Assembly: GCA_910574345.1 (NCBI GenBank)
Contig: CAJSZV010000026.1
Location: forward strand, 1-64,000
Length of the DNA stretch: 64,000 nucleotides
Direction of reading: 5' to 3'
Source: Clostridiaceae bacterium
GTDB lineage: Bacteria > Bacillota > Clostridia > Lachnospirales > Lachnospiraceae
Below are positions 1 to 9,043 of the stretch, piece by piece. Position numbers and translations under genes: made by a program. The notes beneath the pieces are model-generated. The model did not search any database. It was given only the letters and a program-made list of their open reading frames with translations, and had not been told where the DNA came from. Each line of letters opens with the position of its first letter. The stretch's first letter is position 1.

Positions 1-25
1 AACATATAAAATTCAAAAAATTGAC

Positions 26-50
26 AAAAAAATAAGCCACAAATGGCTTA
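26..50 (-). terminator. Rho-independent terminator, minus strand
   Basis: A 7-bp stem (33-39 with 44-50, loop 40-43) is followed, reading the minus strand, by seven T residues (26-32). It would end a minus-strand transcript coming from about position 160. Confidence 0.65.
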
Positions 51-69
51 AATACGGGATTCTTTGAAT

Positions 70-120
70 TTACGAAAAAAAGCAAGTGTCGAAAACCCGA
101 AATACATATTTCACTGACAT
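70..120 (-). CDS. Possible 16-aa peptide
   Basis: An ATG at 120 is preceded on the minus strand by an AAAAGGAGG ribosome binding site with 8-nt spacing. The frame gives 16 residues ending in DTCFFS before TAA, and a terminator follows at 26-50. A TATAAT lies upstream on the same strand (rc of about 174-179), but its -35 is weak. Seen: promoter-like box, strong binding site, short frame and terminator in the right order. Not known: whether the peptide is made. It may instead be a leader or a small RNA. Confidence 0.3.
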   Translation of the reverse strand: MSVKYVFRVFDTCFFS

Positions 121-242
121 AGTGGGAACCTCCTTTTGGGCTTTCTGGGGAAATAAAAAAATAACTTACCTATTATACAACCAGATTTACGAGAAATCCA
201 GCAGTTTTCTCATAAATTTTATATTTTTTTAGACGACTTTTC

Positions 243-271
243 TTGATTTATGGAGAGACTGACACTATAAT
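243..271 (+). promoter_or_regulatory. Sigma-A promoter of ftsH
   Basis: TTGATT (243-248), a 17-nt spacer and a perfect TATAAT (266-271). Transcription should begin near 278. An ATG at 280 would then be practically leaderless, so translation more likely starts at the ATG at 325. Confidence 0.7.
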
Positions 272-324
272 AGTAAGATATGGCACAAAACAGCCATAAG
301 GAAGAGATAGGAGAACTGGAATTT

Positions 325-2220
325 ATGGAGAACAATAATAACAAGGGTGACGGCAGGATACCGGGTGGTCAGGGACAGACGATGCTGATCATCCTGATTG
401 CGGCATTGATTACCTTTGTCAGTATTTTTAAGATGGGAGACTATCTGAGAGGAAAGGGAAGCAGCCAGGAAGTACCTTACAGTGAGTTTGTCCAGGCTTT
501 GGAGGACGGAAAGGTAAAAGAAGTCCGGGTAAGCGGAAGCGAGGTGTACTTTCGGACCCTGGAAGGCGCGGAAGGCTACCGGCCTGGCATGGAGTACATC
601 TCTGTCAGAATGGAGGGCGGCGATCAGCTGACCCAGAGGCTTGTGGATGCCGGAGTGGAAGGAAGCCAGGAGAACGCCAGCAACAGCGTATGGCTGGAGA
701 ATCTGATCAGCTTTGCTCTCATGTTCGGGTTTCTGATTTTGTTTATGAATTTTATGATGAAGCGCATGGGCGGCGGCGGAATCATGGGTGTAGGCAAGAG
801 CACGGCCAAGATGCACATGCAGAAAGAGACCGGGATTACCTTTATGGATGTAGCCGGACAGGATGAAGCCAAGGAATCTCTGGTGGAGATCGTAGATTTC
901 CTGCATAATCCGGGCAAATATACCCATATCGGAGCGAAACTTCCCAAAGGCGCACTGCTTGTGGGACCTCCGGGAACGGGCAAGACTCTTCTTGCCAAGG
1001 CTGTGGCAGGGGAGGCGAAAGTGCCGTTTTATTCTCTGTCAGGCTCAGACTTTGTGGAGATGTTCGTAGGCGTGGGAGCTTCCCGTGTCCGTGATCTGTT
1101 TAAGCAGGCCCAGGACAGTGCCCCCTGCATCATCTTTATTGATGAGGTGGATGCTATCGGCAAGAGCCGTGATTCCCGCTATGGCGGAGGCAATGACGAG
1201 AGGGAGCAGACTTTGAATCAGCTGCTGTCGGAGATGGACGGTTTTGATTCCTCCAAGGGACTTTTGGTGCTGGCGGCGACCAACCGTCCGGAGATTCTGG
1301 ATCCGGCCCTTCTGCGTCCGGGACGTTTTGACCGGAGGATTATTGTGGACAAACCGGACCTGAAAGGAAGGATCAACACCCTGAAGGTTCATGCCAAGAA
1401 TGTAGCCTTAGACGAGACCGTAGATCTGGAAGCCATTGCACTGGCCACATCGGGAGCCGTAGGTTCGGATCTTGCCAATATGATCAACGAGGCTGCCATT
1501 CTGGCGGTGAAGAACGGAAGGGCGGCAGTGAACCAGAAGGATCTTTTTGAGGCGGTGGAAGTGGTTCTGGTGGGCAAGGAGAAGAAGGACCGGATCTTAA
1601 GTAAGGAGGAACGGCGCATCGTATCCTATCATGAAGTAGGCCATGCCCTCGTAAGCGCTCTCCAGAAGGACGCGGAGCCGGTACAGAAGATCACCATTGT
1701 GCCAAGGACCATGGGGGCTTTGGGATATGTGATGCAGGTACCGGAAGAGGAAAAGTACCTGAATACAGAAAAGGAGCTGCGTGCCATGCTTATCGGATGT
1801 CTGGGAGGACGTGCGGCGGAGGAGCTGGTCTTTGAGACTGTCACCACCGGTGCTGCCAATGACATCGAGAAGGCTACAAAGATTGCCAGGGCCATGGTGA
1901 CCCAGTATGGTATGTCCAAGCGTTTTGGCCTCATGGGACTTGCCACTCAGGAGGATCAGTACTTAAGCGGCCGCATGGTGCTAAACTGCGGGGAGGCCAC
2001 AGCGGCGGAGATTGATCAGGAGGTTATGCAGATTTTGAAGGATTCCTACGAGGAATCCAAGAGACTTCTCAGCGAGAATCGGGAAGTTATGGATAAGATC
2101 GCAGAATTCCTGATTGAGAAGGAAACCATTACCGGTAAAGAATTTATGAAAATATTCAGGGAATGCAAGGGTCTGCCGGAACCTTCTGAGGAAGAATCCC
2201 AGGAAGAAAAAAAATTATAA
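325..2220 (+). CDS. ftsH: ATP-dependent zinc metalloprotease FtsH
   Basis: Membrane-anchored AAA+ protease that unfolds and degrades membrane and short-lived cytosolic proteins as a hexamer. In order: an N-terminal membrane segment, a short extracytoplasmic part, a second membrane segment, an AAA module with Walker A GPPGTGKT, Walker [10 protein letters not shown] and an SRH ending LLRPGRFDR, then the zinc site HEVGH. The acidic, Lys-rich tail is normal. The frame is open from an ATG at 280, but the promoter's predicted start of transcription near 278 and an AGGAG at 309-313 favour the ATG at 325 (631 aa, typical length). Single-gene unit closed by the terminator at 2234. Identity is secure; only the start is uncertain. 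Confidence 0.95.
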   Translation: MENNNNKGDGRIPGGQGQTMLIILIAALITFVSIFKMGDYLRGKGSSQEVPYSEFVQALEDGKVKEVRVSGSEVYFRTLEGAEGYRPGMEYISVRMEGGDQLTQRLVDAGVEGSQENASNSVWLENLISFALMFGFLILFMNFMMKRMGGGGIMGVGKSTAKMHMQKETGITFMDVAGQDEAKESLVEIVDFLHNPGKYTHIGAKLPKGALLVGPPGTGKTLLAKAVAGEAKVPFYSLSGSDFVEMFVGVGASRVRDLFKQAQDSAPCIIFIDEVDAIGKSRDSRYGGGNDEREQTLNQLLSEMDGFDSSKGLLVLAATNRPEILDPALLRPGRFDRRIIVDKPDLKGRINTLKVHAKNVALDETVDLEAIALATSGAVGSDLANMINEAAILAVKNGRAAVNQKDLFEAVEVVLVGKEKKDRILSKEERRIVSYHEVGHALVSALQKDAEPVQKITIVPRTMGALGYVMQVPEEEKYLNTEKELRAMLIGCLGGRAAEELVFETVTTGAANDIEKATKIARAMVTQYGMSKRFGLMGLATQEDQYLSGRMVLNCGEATAAEIDQEVMQILKDSYEESKRLLSENREVMDKIAEFLIEKETITGKEFMKIFRECKGLPEPSEEESQEEKKL

Positions 2221-2233
2221 AATGCAGCGATTA

Positions 2234-2264
2234 ATGGAGATGCCGGGACGGCATCTCCATTTTT
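2234..2264 (+). terminator. Terminator after ftsH
   Basis: Perfect 11-bp stem (2234-2244 with 2250-2260), loop GGGAC, then TTTT. Confidence 0.85.
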
Positions 2265-2285
2265 GTGCAGAGGCATGTAAGGAAA

Positions 2286-2690
2286 TCAGCGGCAGTCGTT
2301 ATGTCTGCCTTTATGGATATCCTCCGTTCCGGCGGCAATGGCGGTCTCGTAGTACACGCATTTGTGGTTTATGATCTCCATCTGTCTTTGAAGTTCTTCC
2401 ATCTGCTTTTCAACCGCTTTTTTTCTCTCCAGGAACAGCTGATACCGCTGGTTAAGGGAGGAATCCCCTTCTTTTACGAGAAGAACAAACTGTTTGATGT
2501 CTCTGATGGGCATACCTGTACTTTTAAAGCATTCGATGACCTGGAGCATCTGGATATCTGAGTCCGTAAACATGCGGTAGCCGGAGTCTTTTCTCTGCAG
2601 AAAGGGGAGAAGTCCCTCTTTGTCGTAGTATCTAATGGTAGAGACGGGAAGGTTCATCATTTTGGAGACGTGGCTGATGGTGTATGTCAT
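2286..2690 (-). CDS. MerR-family transcriptional regulator
   Basis: A 134-aa regulator with an N-terminal winged helix-turn-helix (residues 1-70; VSTIRYYDKEGLLPF and SGYRMFTDSDIQML are MerR hallmarks) and a C-terminal dimerisation coiled coil rich in Glu, Lys and Gln. No metal-binding Cys pair is apparent, so it probably senses a small molecule. The frame continues 120 codons upstream, but that part is unlike MerR proteins; the ATG at 2690 has an AAAGGA site. It is divergent from iadA and is the natural candidate regulator of iadA and the permease gene (inference from position). Confidence 0.85.
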   Translation of the reverse strand: MTYTISHVSKMMNLPVSTIRYYDKEGLLPFLQRKDSGYRMFTDSDIQMLQVIECFKSTGMPIRDIKQFVLLVKEGDSSLNQRYQLFLERKKAVEKQMEELQRQMEIINHKCVYYETAIAAGTEDIHKGRHNDCR

Positions 2691-2733
2691 AGGTGGGAAT
2701 CCTTTCTTAAAATGGGGAGTGGAAACAGGTCCT

Positions 2734-2768
2734 GAGTTTATCATAACTCGTAAGGTGTTTTTTTTCAA
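2734..2768 (-). promoter_or_regulatory. merR-type gene promoter with overlapping palindrome
   Basis: Minus strand: TTGAAA (2763-2768), 17-nt spacer, TATGAT (2740-2745). The imperfect palindrome GAGTTTATCATAACTC (2734-2749) covers the -10 box and could serve autoregulation. Confidence 0.5.
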
Positions 2769-2864
2769 CAGAAATGCAAGTTCATGGAAGACTCTTTGCT
2801 TTAATTGTGGTAAACTATAAAAAACAGACCATAAAGGCAGGAATATGGAAAGGAGACAGAACAG

Positions 2865-4037
2865 TTGTATCTGATTAAGAAAGCTCATATTTATGCCCCT
2901 GAAGATCAGGGGACTCAGGATGTGCTGATCGGCGGAGGGCAGATTCTGAAAATAGCCGGAGATCTTCCGGCAGAGGAGGATTATGGGGTTGAGGTGATCG
3001 ACGGCAGCGGGAAAGTCCTGATGCCGGGACTTATCGATGCCCATGTCCATATCTTAGGCGGCGGCGGTGAAGGAGGAGCAAAGACCAGAACGCCGGAGAT
3101 TATGCTGACGGATATTATTACGGGAGGCGTGACCACAGTGGTGGGGTGTCTGGGCACCGACGGGTGCACCAGAACCATGAGCAGCCTTTTAGCTAAGGCG
3201 AAAGGACTGGAGGAAGAGGGAATCACCGCCTATGTATACACCGGTTCTTATCAGGTGCCTGTAAGAACTCTGACGGGAAATATTATGGACGATATCATTC
3301 TTCTTGAAAAAGTGGTGGGAACCGGAGAGATCGCCATATCGGATCACCGCTCTTCCCAGCCTTCAAAAAAGGAGTTTGCCAGAATTGTGGCGGATACCAG
3401 AGTAGGGGGGATTCTGTCAGGGAAGGCGGGACTTGTGAATATTCATATGGGGGACGGGGAGAACCGGTTAAAATTCCTCCGGTATGTGCTGAAAAAGACA
3501 GAGATTCCGGCGTCCAATATGCTGCCTACCCATATTAACCGAAGCAGGGCTTTGATGGAGGACGGGATTGACTACGCAAGGACTCTGGGCGGATATATTG
3601 ATCTGACTACCAGCTCTGACCCTGATTTTCTGGATCCCGATGAAGTGAAGGCCAGCACAGGACTTAAGATGGCTCTGGATGCCGGGGTTTTGGCTGACCA
3701 TGTGACATTTTCCTCTGACGGCCAGGGAAGTCTTCCTGTATTTGGGCCGGGGGGAGAATTTGTGGGACTGGGCGTGGGAAAGGTGGCATCTCTGTATCGG
3801 GAGATGAGGGATGCGGTTCTTACGGATCAGGTGCCTTTGACGGATGCCTTAAGAGCGGTGACTTCCAACCCGGCTGCTTTGCTGAAACTGGCCAAAAAGG
3901 GAAAAATCTTTGAAGGCGCCGATGCGGATCTGGTACTGGCAGAGAAAGATAACTTAAGGATCCACACGGTTATGGCAAAAGGTGTGGTGATGATTCGGGC
4001 CGGACAGGTTCTCGCAAAGGGGACGTTCGAACATTAA
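2865..4037 (+). CDS. iadA: Beta-aspartyl (isoaspartyl) dipeptidase
   Basis: Zinc amidohydrolase (390 aa) that cleaves isoaspartyl dipeptides formed during protein damage or degradation. Seen: the DAHVH metal-binding motif (His 60 and 62), GGEGGAKTRTPE typical of IadA, later metal ligands in NIHMG and PTHINR, and the catalytic Asp region SSDGQGS. The start is TTG at 2865, preceded by AAAGGAGAC with 7-nt spacing; no ATG fits as well. A permease gene follows after 25 bp, so uptake and hydrolysis of peptides or derived amino acids probably go together. Family assignment is firm; the exact substrate is inferred. Confidence 0.92.
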   Translation: MYLIKKAHIYAPEDQGTQDVLIGGGQILKIAGDLPAEEDYGVEVIDGSGKVLMPGLIDAHVHILGGGGEGGAKTRTPEIMLTDIITGGVTTVVGCLGTDGCTRTMSSLLAKAKGLEEEGITAYVYTGSYQVPVRTLTGNIMDDIILLEKVVGTGEIAISDHRSSQPSKKEFARIVADTRVGGILSGKAGLVNIHMGDGENRLKFLRYVLKKTEIPASNMLPTHINRSRALMEDGIDYARTLGGYIDLTTSSDPDFLDPDEVKASTGLKMALDAGVLADHVTFSSDGQGSLPVFGPGGEFVGLGVGKVASLYREMRDAVLTDQVPLTDALRAVTSNPAALLKLAKKGKIFEGADADLVLAEKDNLRIHTVMAKGVVMIRAGQVLAKGTFEH

Positions 4038-4062
4038 TTACAGATGAGACAGGAGAAAAACG

Positions 4063-5577
4063 GTGGAAAAAAAGAAAAAAACATTTCAGATGCCCCATAC
4101 ATTTATCATTATATTCGGCGTGATTTTATTTGCAGCCGTACTTACCATATTTATTCCCTTGGGACAGTATGACACCAAGGAAATTACTTATATGCAGAAC
4201 GGGGCGGAGAAGACAAGAACAGTGCTGGATCCTGACAGTTTCCGCTATGTTCTTGACGAGAACGGCAATAAAGTGACAAAGATCGCGCCGCTCTTCGGCA
4301 CCGAGGATTTCGGGGGACAGGGAATTCTGAACTATGTATTTGAAGGCATGACGGTTGGCGACAAGAACGGAACGGCAGTGGGAATTATTGCTTTTATTCT
4401 GGTAGTAGGCGGTGCTTTTGGAATTGTCCTTCGCACCGGAGCCGTGGAGAGCGGCATCATGAGAGTGATTGCCATGACAAAAGGAAAAGAGATTCTGCTT
4501 ATTCCGATTCTGGTTGTCCTGTTTTCTCTGGGGGGAGCGGTGTTCGGCATGGGGGAGGAGGCCATTCCCTTTGTCATGATTCTGGTTCCCATGTTCATCG
4601 CCATGGGGTATGACGCCGTAGTGGGAATTATGTGTTCCTACGTGTCCACCCAGATCGGCTTCGGCTCGTCCTGGCAGAATCCGTTCAGTCTGGCCGTGGC
4701 TCAGGGTGTCGCCGGTCTTCCCGTTATGTCGGGCGCCTGGTTCCGCATTCCCATGTGGATCTTCTTTACAGGGCTTACTATTGTGTTTACTATGAGATAC
4801 GCGGTGAAGGTGAAGAAGAATCCTGAGATTTCCGTGGCCTATGAGTCCGACGGGGAATACCGCCGGGAATTTGCCAAAAAGGGCAGTCAGATGCCGCCCT
4901 TTACCCTGGGACACAAGCTGGTGATTCTTACCATCGCCGCCTGTGTGGTGTGGACCATCTGGGGCGTGGTAAGCCAGGGATATTATATACCGGAGATTGC
5001 TTCTCAGTTCTTTGTTATGGGCCTTGTGGCAGGCATTATCGGAGTAGCCTTCCGCCTCAATGATATGAAGTTAAATGACATTGCCACTTCCTTTGAGCGG
5101 GGAGCGGCAGACCTTCTGGGAGCGGCCATGTGTGTGGGAATGGCTCAGGGAATTATCATCATTCTGGGAGGCACCAGCGCCACGGACGGTACGGTGCTCA
5201 ACACGATTCTTCACTCTATCAGTGAAGGCATGCAGGGATTCCCGGCAGTGATCTCGGCATGGCTTATGTATCTGTTCCAGTCTGTGTTCAACTTCTTTGT
5301 GGTATCCGGCTCCGGCCAGGCGGCTCTGACCATGCCGGTTATGGCGCCGCTTGCGGATCTGGTGGGAGTGGAGCGTCAGGCGGCGGTTGTGGCCTTCCAG
5401 CTCGGCGATGCATTTACCAACTTTATTGTGCCTACTTCCGGCTGTCTGCTGGGAGCCCTGGCAGCGGCCAAACTTGACTGGGGGAAATGGGCGAAGTTTC
5501 AGATTAAGTTCCAGGCTGTGCTGATTGTGTGCGCTTCTGTTGCCATGGTGCTGGCTGTGGTGCTGGGACTGTCGTAA
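4063..5577 (+). CDS. YfcC-type amino-acid/dicarboxylate permease
   Basis: A 504-aa integral membrane protein with about a dozen hydrophobic segments and motifs of the YfcC/ArcD-like family (VVGGAFGIVLRTGAVESG, GMGEEAIPF, STQIGFGSSWQNPF, VVSGSGQAAL, DAFTNFIVPTSG). Such proteins move basic amino acids or C4-type acids; the substrate cannot be read from sequence. GTG start at 4063 with AGGAG 7 nt before it. Downstream of iadA in the same operon, it may handle products of isoaspartyl-peptide breakdown (inference). A terminator follows. Confidence 0.85.
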   Translation: MEKKKKTFQMPHTFIIIFGVILFAAVLTIFIPLGQYDTKEITYMQNGAEKTRTVLDPDSFRYVLDENGNKVTKIAPLFGTEDFGGQGILNYVFEGMTVGDKNGTAVGIIAFILVVGGAFGIVLRTGAVESGIMRVIAMTKGKEILLIPILVVLFSLGGAVFGMGEEAIPFVMILVPMFIAMGYDAVVGIMCSYVSTQIGFGSSWQNPFSLAVAQGVAGLPVMSGAWFRIPMWIFFTGLTIVFTMRYAVKVKKNPEISVAYESDGEYRREFAKKGSQMPPFTLGHKLVILTIAACVVWTIWGVVSQGYYIPEIASQFFVMGLVAGIIGVAFRLNDMKLNDIATSFERGAADLLGAAMCVGMAQGIIIILGGTSATDGTVLNTILHSISEGMQGFPAVISAWLMYLFQSVFNFFVVSGSGQAALTMPVMAPLADLVGVERQAAVVAFQLGDAFTNFIVPTSGCLLGALAAAKLDWGKWAKFQIKFQAVLIVCASVAMVLAVVLGLS

Positions 5578-5607
5578 AACATGGTTAATGAAAGAAAACG
5601 GGATGTG

Positions 5608-5639
5608 GGAGAGCTCTGAACTGCAGGGCTCTCCGTTTT
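5608..5639 (+). terminator. Terminator after the permease gene
   Basis: 7-bp GGAGAGC/GCTCTCC stem (5608-5614 with 5628-5634), then GTTTT. Confidence 0.65.
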
Positions 5640-5663
5640 ATTCTCACAATTTTATTCTCACAA
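5636..5663 (+). repeat. Perfect tandem 14-mer
   Basis: TTTTATTCTCACAA occurs twice back to back (5636-5649, 5650-5663), just before the -35 box of the metal-resistance operon. Function unknown. Confidence 0.9.
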
Positions 5664-5669
5664 TAGCAG

Positions 5670-5722
5670 TTGACATTTTAAAAAAAAGTGATAATATAAA
5701 CATATGAATAAATGTTCATATG
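5670..5722 (+). promoter_or_regulatory. Metal-responsive promoter and ArsR/SmtB-type operator
   Basis: TTGACA (5670-5675), 16-nt spacer, TAATAT (5692-5697), immediately followed by a perfect 8-bp inverted repeat CATATGAA-6-TTCATATG (5701-5722). This closely resembles known operators of the SmtB/CadC/CzrA family. It covers the transcription start, so the regulator encoded next should repress until metal binds. Confidence 0.85.
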
Positions 5723-5740
5723 AAAGAGAGGAAAGATTTC

Positions 5741-6121
5741 ATGACAAAACAGGAGAGAATTGAGAGGGAGGTTCAGGAAGGCGTCTGCGAGTTTATGCAT
5801 GTCCATGAGGAGATCGTGGAGAAGGTGGAAAAGGTCATGCCGGATGAACAGCAGCTTTTGGATTTGTCGGAATTTTTTAAGGTATTTGGAGATTCTACAA
5901 GAATCAAGATTTTATATGTGCTGAGTCAGTCGGAGATGTGTGTCTGTGATATCGCCAGCCTTCTTCAGATGGGGCAGTCGGCCATCTCTCATCAGCTTCG
6001 GGTGCTGAAGCAGATGCAGCTGGTGAAGTTTCGCAGAGACGGAAAGACCGTATTTTATTCCCTGTCGGATAATCATATTCAGACGATTCTGGCCCAGGGT
6101 ATGGAACATATCTGTGAATGA
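5741..6121 (+). CDS. ArsR-family metal-sensing repressor (CadC/CzrA-like)
   Basis: A 126-aa winged-helix repressor. The recognition region is SLLQMGQSAISHQLRVLKQM. Two possible metal sites are visible: a MCVCDI box like the alpha-3N thiolate site of CadC/ArsR, helped by Cys and His near the N terminus (VCEFMHVHEE), and an alpha-5-like D-x-H ... H-x-x-E set at the C terminus as in CzrA. A frame start exists at 5720 inside the operator, but the ATG at 5741 follows AGAGAGGAAAG at good spacing. The P-type ATPase gene begins 49 bp after the stop, so the pair should respond to Cd, Pb or Zn excess. Confidence 0.9.
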   Translation: MTKQERIEREVQEGVCEFMHVHEEIVEKVEKVMPDEQQLLDLSEFFKVFGDSTRIKILYVLSQSEMCVCDIASLLQMGQSAISHQLRVLKQMQLVKFRRDGKTVFYSLSDNHIQTILAQGMEHICE

Positions 6122-6170
6122 GGGACCCAGAAGGAAAAGACGGAAGGCAGACGAAAGCGAGGGAAAGACT

Positions 6171-8108
6171 ATGACGAAGAAACAGAAAAAAATGGTGATC
6201 CGCCTGAGCCTCAGTGCAGTGTTTTTGGCGGCAGGGATTGTGACAGAGGGAAGACACCCTATGGACTGGGTATTGTTTCTCATATCCTATTTGTCAGCAG
6301 GGTATGATATTCCTCTCAAGGCTTTGAGGAACATCTTAAACGGCCAGGTGTTTGATGAGAATTTTCTTATGACCGTGGCCACCTTCGGCGCCATCGGCGT
6401 GGGGGAACTGGAAGAGGCTGTGGCGGTTATGCTGTTCTATCAGGTAGGCGAACTGTTTAATGACTATGCGGTGAACCGTTCCCGAAAGTCCATCACCAAT
6501 CTTATGGACATTAATCCGGAATATGCCAATGTGCTCAGGGATGGGAGAGAAGAGCTGGCGGAACCGGACGAGGTGGAGGTCGGGGAGACCATTATCATCA
6601 AACCGGGAGAAAAAGTGCCCTTGGACGGTGTGGTTATAAAGGGCAGTTCCAGTCTGGACACCAAGGCTCTGACCGGCGAAAGTGTTCCTGCGGAAGTGGC
6701 GGAGGGGGAGAGTATTGTCAGCGGTTCTATTAACCTAAACGGGCTTTTGGAAGTACAGGTGACAAAGGTCTTTGACGATTCCACAGTGGCTAAGATTCTG
6801 GAACTTGTGGAGAATGCAAGTTCCAGAAAAGCCAGGGCGGAGAATTTCATTACGAGATTTGCCAGAGTGTACACTCCGATTGTAGTGATCCTGGCTTTGG
6901 TTCTTGCTTTGACACCTCCGGTGCTTTTCGGACAGGAGTGGTCGGTATGGGTGTACAGAGCCTGTAGTTTTCTGGTGGTGTCCTGCCCCTGCGCCCTGGT
7001 GATTTCTGTTCCTTTAAGTTTCTTCGGAGGTCTGGGCGCGGCTTCCAGGGAGGGAATCCTTATGAAGGGAAGCAACTATCTGGAGGCCATGGGCAATCTG
7101 GATACAGTGGTGTTTGACAAGACGGGGACATTGACCACAGGGAAGTTTCAGGTGTCAGAGGTGAGACCGGCTTCTGAGGGAGAGGGAAAACCCTTCCTCA
7201 GCAGGGAAGAACTTCTGGAACTGGCAGCTTACGGAGAATACCGTTCCAACCATCCCATCGCTCTTTCTGTTAAGGAGGCCTTTGAGAAGGAGAAGGAAGG
7301 AAGGATTCTGGATAGCGATAGGATTCTGTCCGTGGAGGAGATTGCAGGCCATGGAATGCATGTGGAACTGACAAAACCCCCAAGGAGCGGCGGGGAAGGG
7401 GACCGGGAAAAAGTATGGGTCAGGAATCTCTATATCGGCAATGAAAAGCTGATGAGACGCCAGGGCATCGCCCCAGAGCAGAATGATGCACCGGGGACTG
7501 TCCTGTATCTTGCAGATGATCATATGTTTTTGGGTTCCATTGTAATTGCCGATACAATCAGAGATGATGTGCCGAAAGCCTTAAAAGAACTTCGGAGAGC
7601 AGGAGTCCGCAGTCTGGTGATGCTTACAGGAGATAAGGAAGCCGTGGGAATGGCGGTAGGCGCAAAGCTGGGACTGGATCAGGTGTTTGGAGGACTTCTG
7701 CCAGGGGATAAGGTGCAGAAGGTGGAGGATTTGCTGAGAGAAAAACCGGAGGATAGGACTCTGGCTTTTGTGGGAGACGGGATCAATGACGCACCGGTTC
7801 TTGCCAGGGCGGACATCGGGATCGCTATGGGCGGAATCGGCTCTGACGCGGCAGTGGAAGCGGCGGATGTGGTGATTATGAATGACGAGCCTTCCAAGAT
7901 CGTGGACGGAATTCGGATCGCCAGAAAAACCGTGGGGATTGTGAGACAGAATATTGTATTTGCTATTGGAGTGAAAGTGCTTGTGCTGGTATTGGTAGCC
8001 TGCGGATGGGCTTCTATGTGGGCGGCAGTCTTTGGGGATGTGGGGGTATCGGTGCTGGCTATATTGAATGCCGTCAGAGCTCTCAATTATAAGAAAATAG
8101 GGCAATGA
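6171..8108 (+). CDS. Zn/Cd/Pb-exporting P1B-type ATPase
   Basis: A 645-aa heavy-metal efflux ATPase of the plasma membrane. Seen in order: N-terminal membrane helices, the actuator TGE (ALTGESVPAEV), the intramembrane CPC motif (SCPCALVISVP), the phosphorylation site DKTGTLT, the HP motif (SNHPIALS), ATP-binding GDGINDAP, and a last pair of helices with Lys and DVG as in P1B-2 Zn/Cd pumps. No N-terminal CxxC metal-binding domain is present. GTG at 6114 opens the frame; ATG at 6171 follows GAGGGAAAG and is preferred. Same operon as the ArsR repressor. Confidence 0.92.
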   Translation: MTKKQKKMVIRLSLSAVFLAAGIVTEGRHPMDWVLFLISYLSAGYDIPLKALRNILNGQVFDENFLMTVATFGAIGVGELEEAVAVMLFYQVGELFNDYAVNRSRKSITNLMDINPEYANVLRDGREELAEPDEVEVGETIIIKPGEKVPLDGVVIKGSSSLDTKALTGESVPAEVAEGESIVSGSINLNGLLEVQVTKVFDDSTVAKILELVENASSRKARAENFITRFARVYTPIVVILALVLALTPPVLFGQEWSVWVYRACSFLVVSCPCALVISVPLSFFGGLGAASREGILMKGSNYLEAMGNLDTVVFDKTGTLTTGKFQVSEVRPASEGEGKPFLSREELLELAAYGEYRSNHPIALSVKEAFEKEKEGRILDSDRILSVEEIAGHGMHVELTKPPRSGGEGDREKVWVRNLYIGNEKLMRRQGIAPEQNDAPGTVLYLADDHMFLGSIVIADTIRDDVPKALKELRRAGVRSLVMLTGDKEAVGMAVGAKLGLDQVFGGLLPGDKVQKVEDLLREKPEDRTLAFVGDGINDAPVLARADIGIAMGGIGSDAAVEAADVVIMNDEPSKIVDGIRIARKTVGIVRQNIVFAIGVKVLVLVLVACGWASMWAAVFGDVGVSVLAILNAVRALNYKKIGQ

Positions 8109-8113
8109 AAACC

Positions 8114-8142
8114 TTGCATATCCTTTTTTTTCCGTATATAAT
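8114..8142 (+). promoter_or_regulatory. Sigma-A promoter of aat
   Basis: TTGCAT (8114-8119), 17-nt spacer, TATAAT (8137-8142). Leaves a leader of about 100 nt. Confidence 0.65.
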
Positions 8143-8250
8143 AAAAACAGCAGCAGATTAGTAAAGTTTGAAAGGGACTCAAGACAAGACTAGAGACGGT
8201 GTTAATGTTACTGGAAGGGGAATTGCCGTCACCATGAAAAGGGGATAATT

Positions 8251-8919
8251 ATGCCGGTATTTCGTTTAAGCAAAGAAGAACTGATTTTTCCAGCACCAGC
8301 CCTTGCCGAGGACAGCGGCCTTTTGGCCGTAGGCGGGGATTTAAGCGTAGACCGGTTACTTTTGGCCTACACCCATGGCATTTTTCCGTGGTACAACCCG
8401 GGAGAGGAGATCCTGTGGTGGTGCCCTAAAGAGAGATTTCTTATATTTCCCAGGGATATTCATGTGTCCCATTCCATGAAAAAATACATGAAGAAACACA
8501 CATTCAAGGTCCTTTTAAACCGGGATTTTCAGGATACCATGCATCACTGCCGCATAAAGAGGGAAGCGTCGGAGGGAACATGGATCAGCGATGAGATGGA
8601 GGAGGCTTATCTTAAACTGCATCATGCAGGATTTGCAGTGAGCGTGGAGGCCTATGAAGAGGAAAAACTGGCAGGCGGACTCTACGGTGTGGTTATAGGG
8701 AGATGCTTTTTTGGAGAGAGCATGTTTTCGGAACAGGAGAACGGCTCCAAGATCGCTCTCATTGTGTTTTCCCGTTTTTTAGAACAGCGAGGTTTTCTTT
8801 TTATTGACTGCCAGTTCCATACGGATCATCTGGAGCATATGGGCGGGCAATATGTGTCATGGGACAGATTTGAGGATCTTCTGCGGGAAGGCACGGTTTC
8901 GGGAGAAGTACAAGGATAA
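8251..8919 (+). CDS. aat: Leucyl/phenylalanyl-tRNA--protein transferase
   Basis: A 222-aa cytosolic enzyme that adds Leu or Phe from tRNA to N-terminal Arg or Lys of proteins, marking them for ClpS/ClpAP-type degradation. Family motifs are clear: GLLAVGGDLSVDRLLLAY near the N terminus, GIFPWYNPGEEILWWCP, RDFQDTMHHC, TWISDEMEEAY, GGLYGVVIGRCFFGESMFS, and IDCQFHTDHLEHMGG. Normal length; ATG start with AAAAGGGG upstream. Confidence 0.95.
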   Translation: MPVFRLSKEELIFPAPALAEDSGLLAVGGDLSVDRLLLAYTHGIFPWYNPGEEILWWCPKERFLIFPRDIHVSHSMKKYMKKHTFKVLLNRDFQDTMHHCRIKREASEGTWISDEMEEAYLKLHHAGFAVSVEAYEEEKLAGGLYGVVIGRCFFGESMFSEQENGSKIALIVFSRFLEQRGFLFIDCQFHTDHLEHMGGQYVSWDRFEDLLREGTVSGEVQG

Positions 8920-8927
8920 GATTTGTA

Positions 8928-8956
8928 TTGACAAATGAAAGCCTGACTGCTATATT
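8928..8956 (+). promoter_or_regulatory. Strong sigma-A promoter of glnA
   Basis: Perfect TTGACA (8928-8933), 17-nt spacer, TATATT (8951-8956). Transcription should start near 8963, so the RNA begins almost directly with the hairpin at 8968. Confidence 0.85.
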
Positions 8957-8967
8957 TTACACATGAC

Positions 8968-9018
8968 GAGGACGTTACACAGGCGGTCATTGGGGACAAT
9001 GGCCTTTGTAACGTCCTC
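8968..9018 (+). promoter_or_regulatory. Long GNRA-capped hairpin in the glnA leader
   Basis: A 51-nt hairpin: perfect 12-bp stem (8968-8979 with 9007-9018), a single mismatch, 4 bp (8981-8984 with 9002-9005), a 3-nt bulge, 5 bp (8988-8992 with 8997-9001) and tetraloop GGGA. It lies between promoter and ribosome binding site and has no U-run, so it is not an intrinsic terminator. Possible roles: target of an RNA-binding regulator, 5'-end stabiliser or nitrogen-responsive switch. Confidence 0.75.
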
Positions 9019-9043
9019 TATTCATATAAAAGGAGATGAAGCC

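Noticed and set aside
2265-2561. 98-aa plus-strand frame
   Set aside because: Antisense to the MerR regulator gene, whose family motifs are clear.
8968-9018. Intrinsic terminator or canonical ANTAR target upstream of glnA
   Set aside because: No T-run follows the hairpin, and the loop is a GGGA tetraloop rather than two hexaloops with conserved A and G.
8963-9043. N-terminal extension of glnA
   Set aside because: The open frame crosses the leader hairpin and starts at the predicted transcription start; the ATG at 9044 has a good ribosome site and fits the family.
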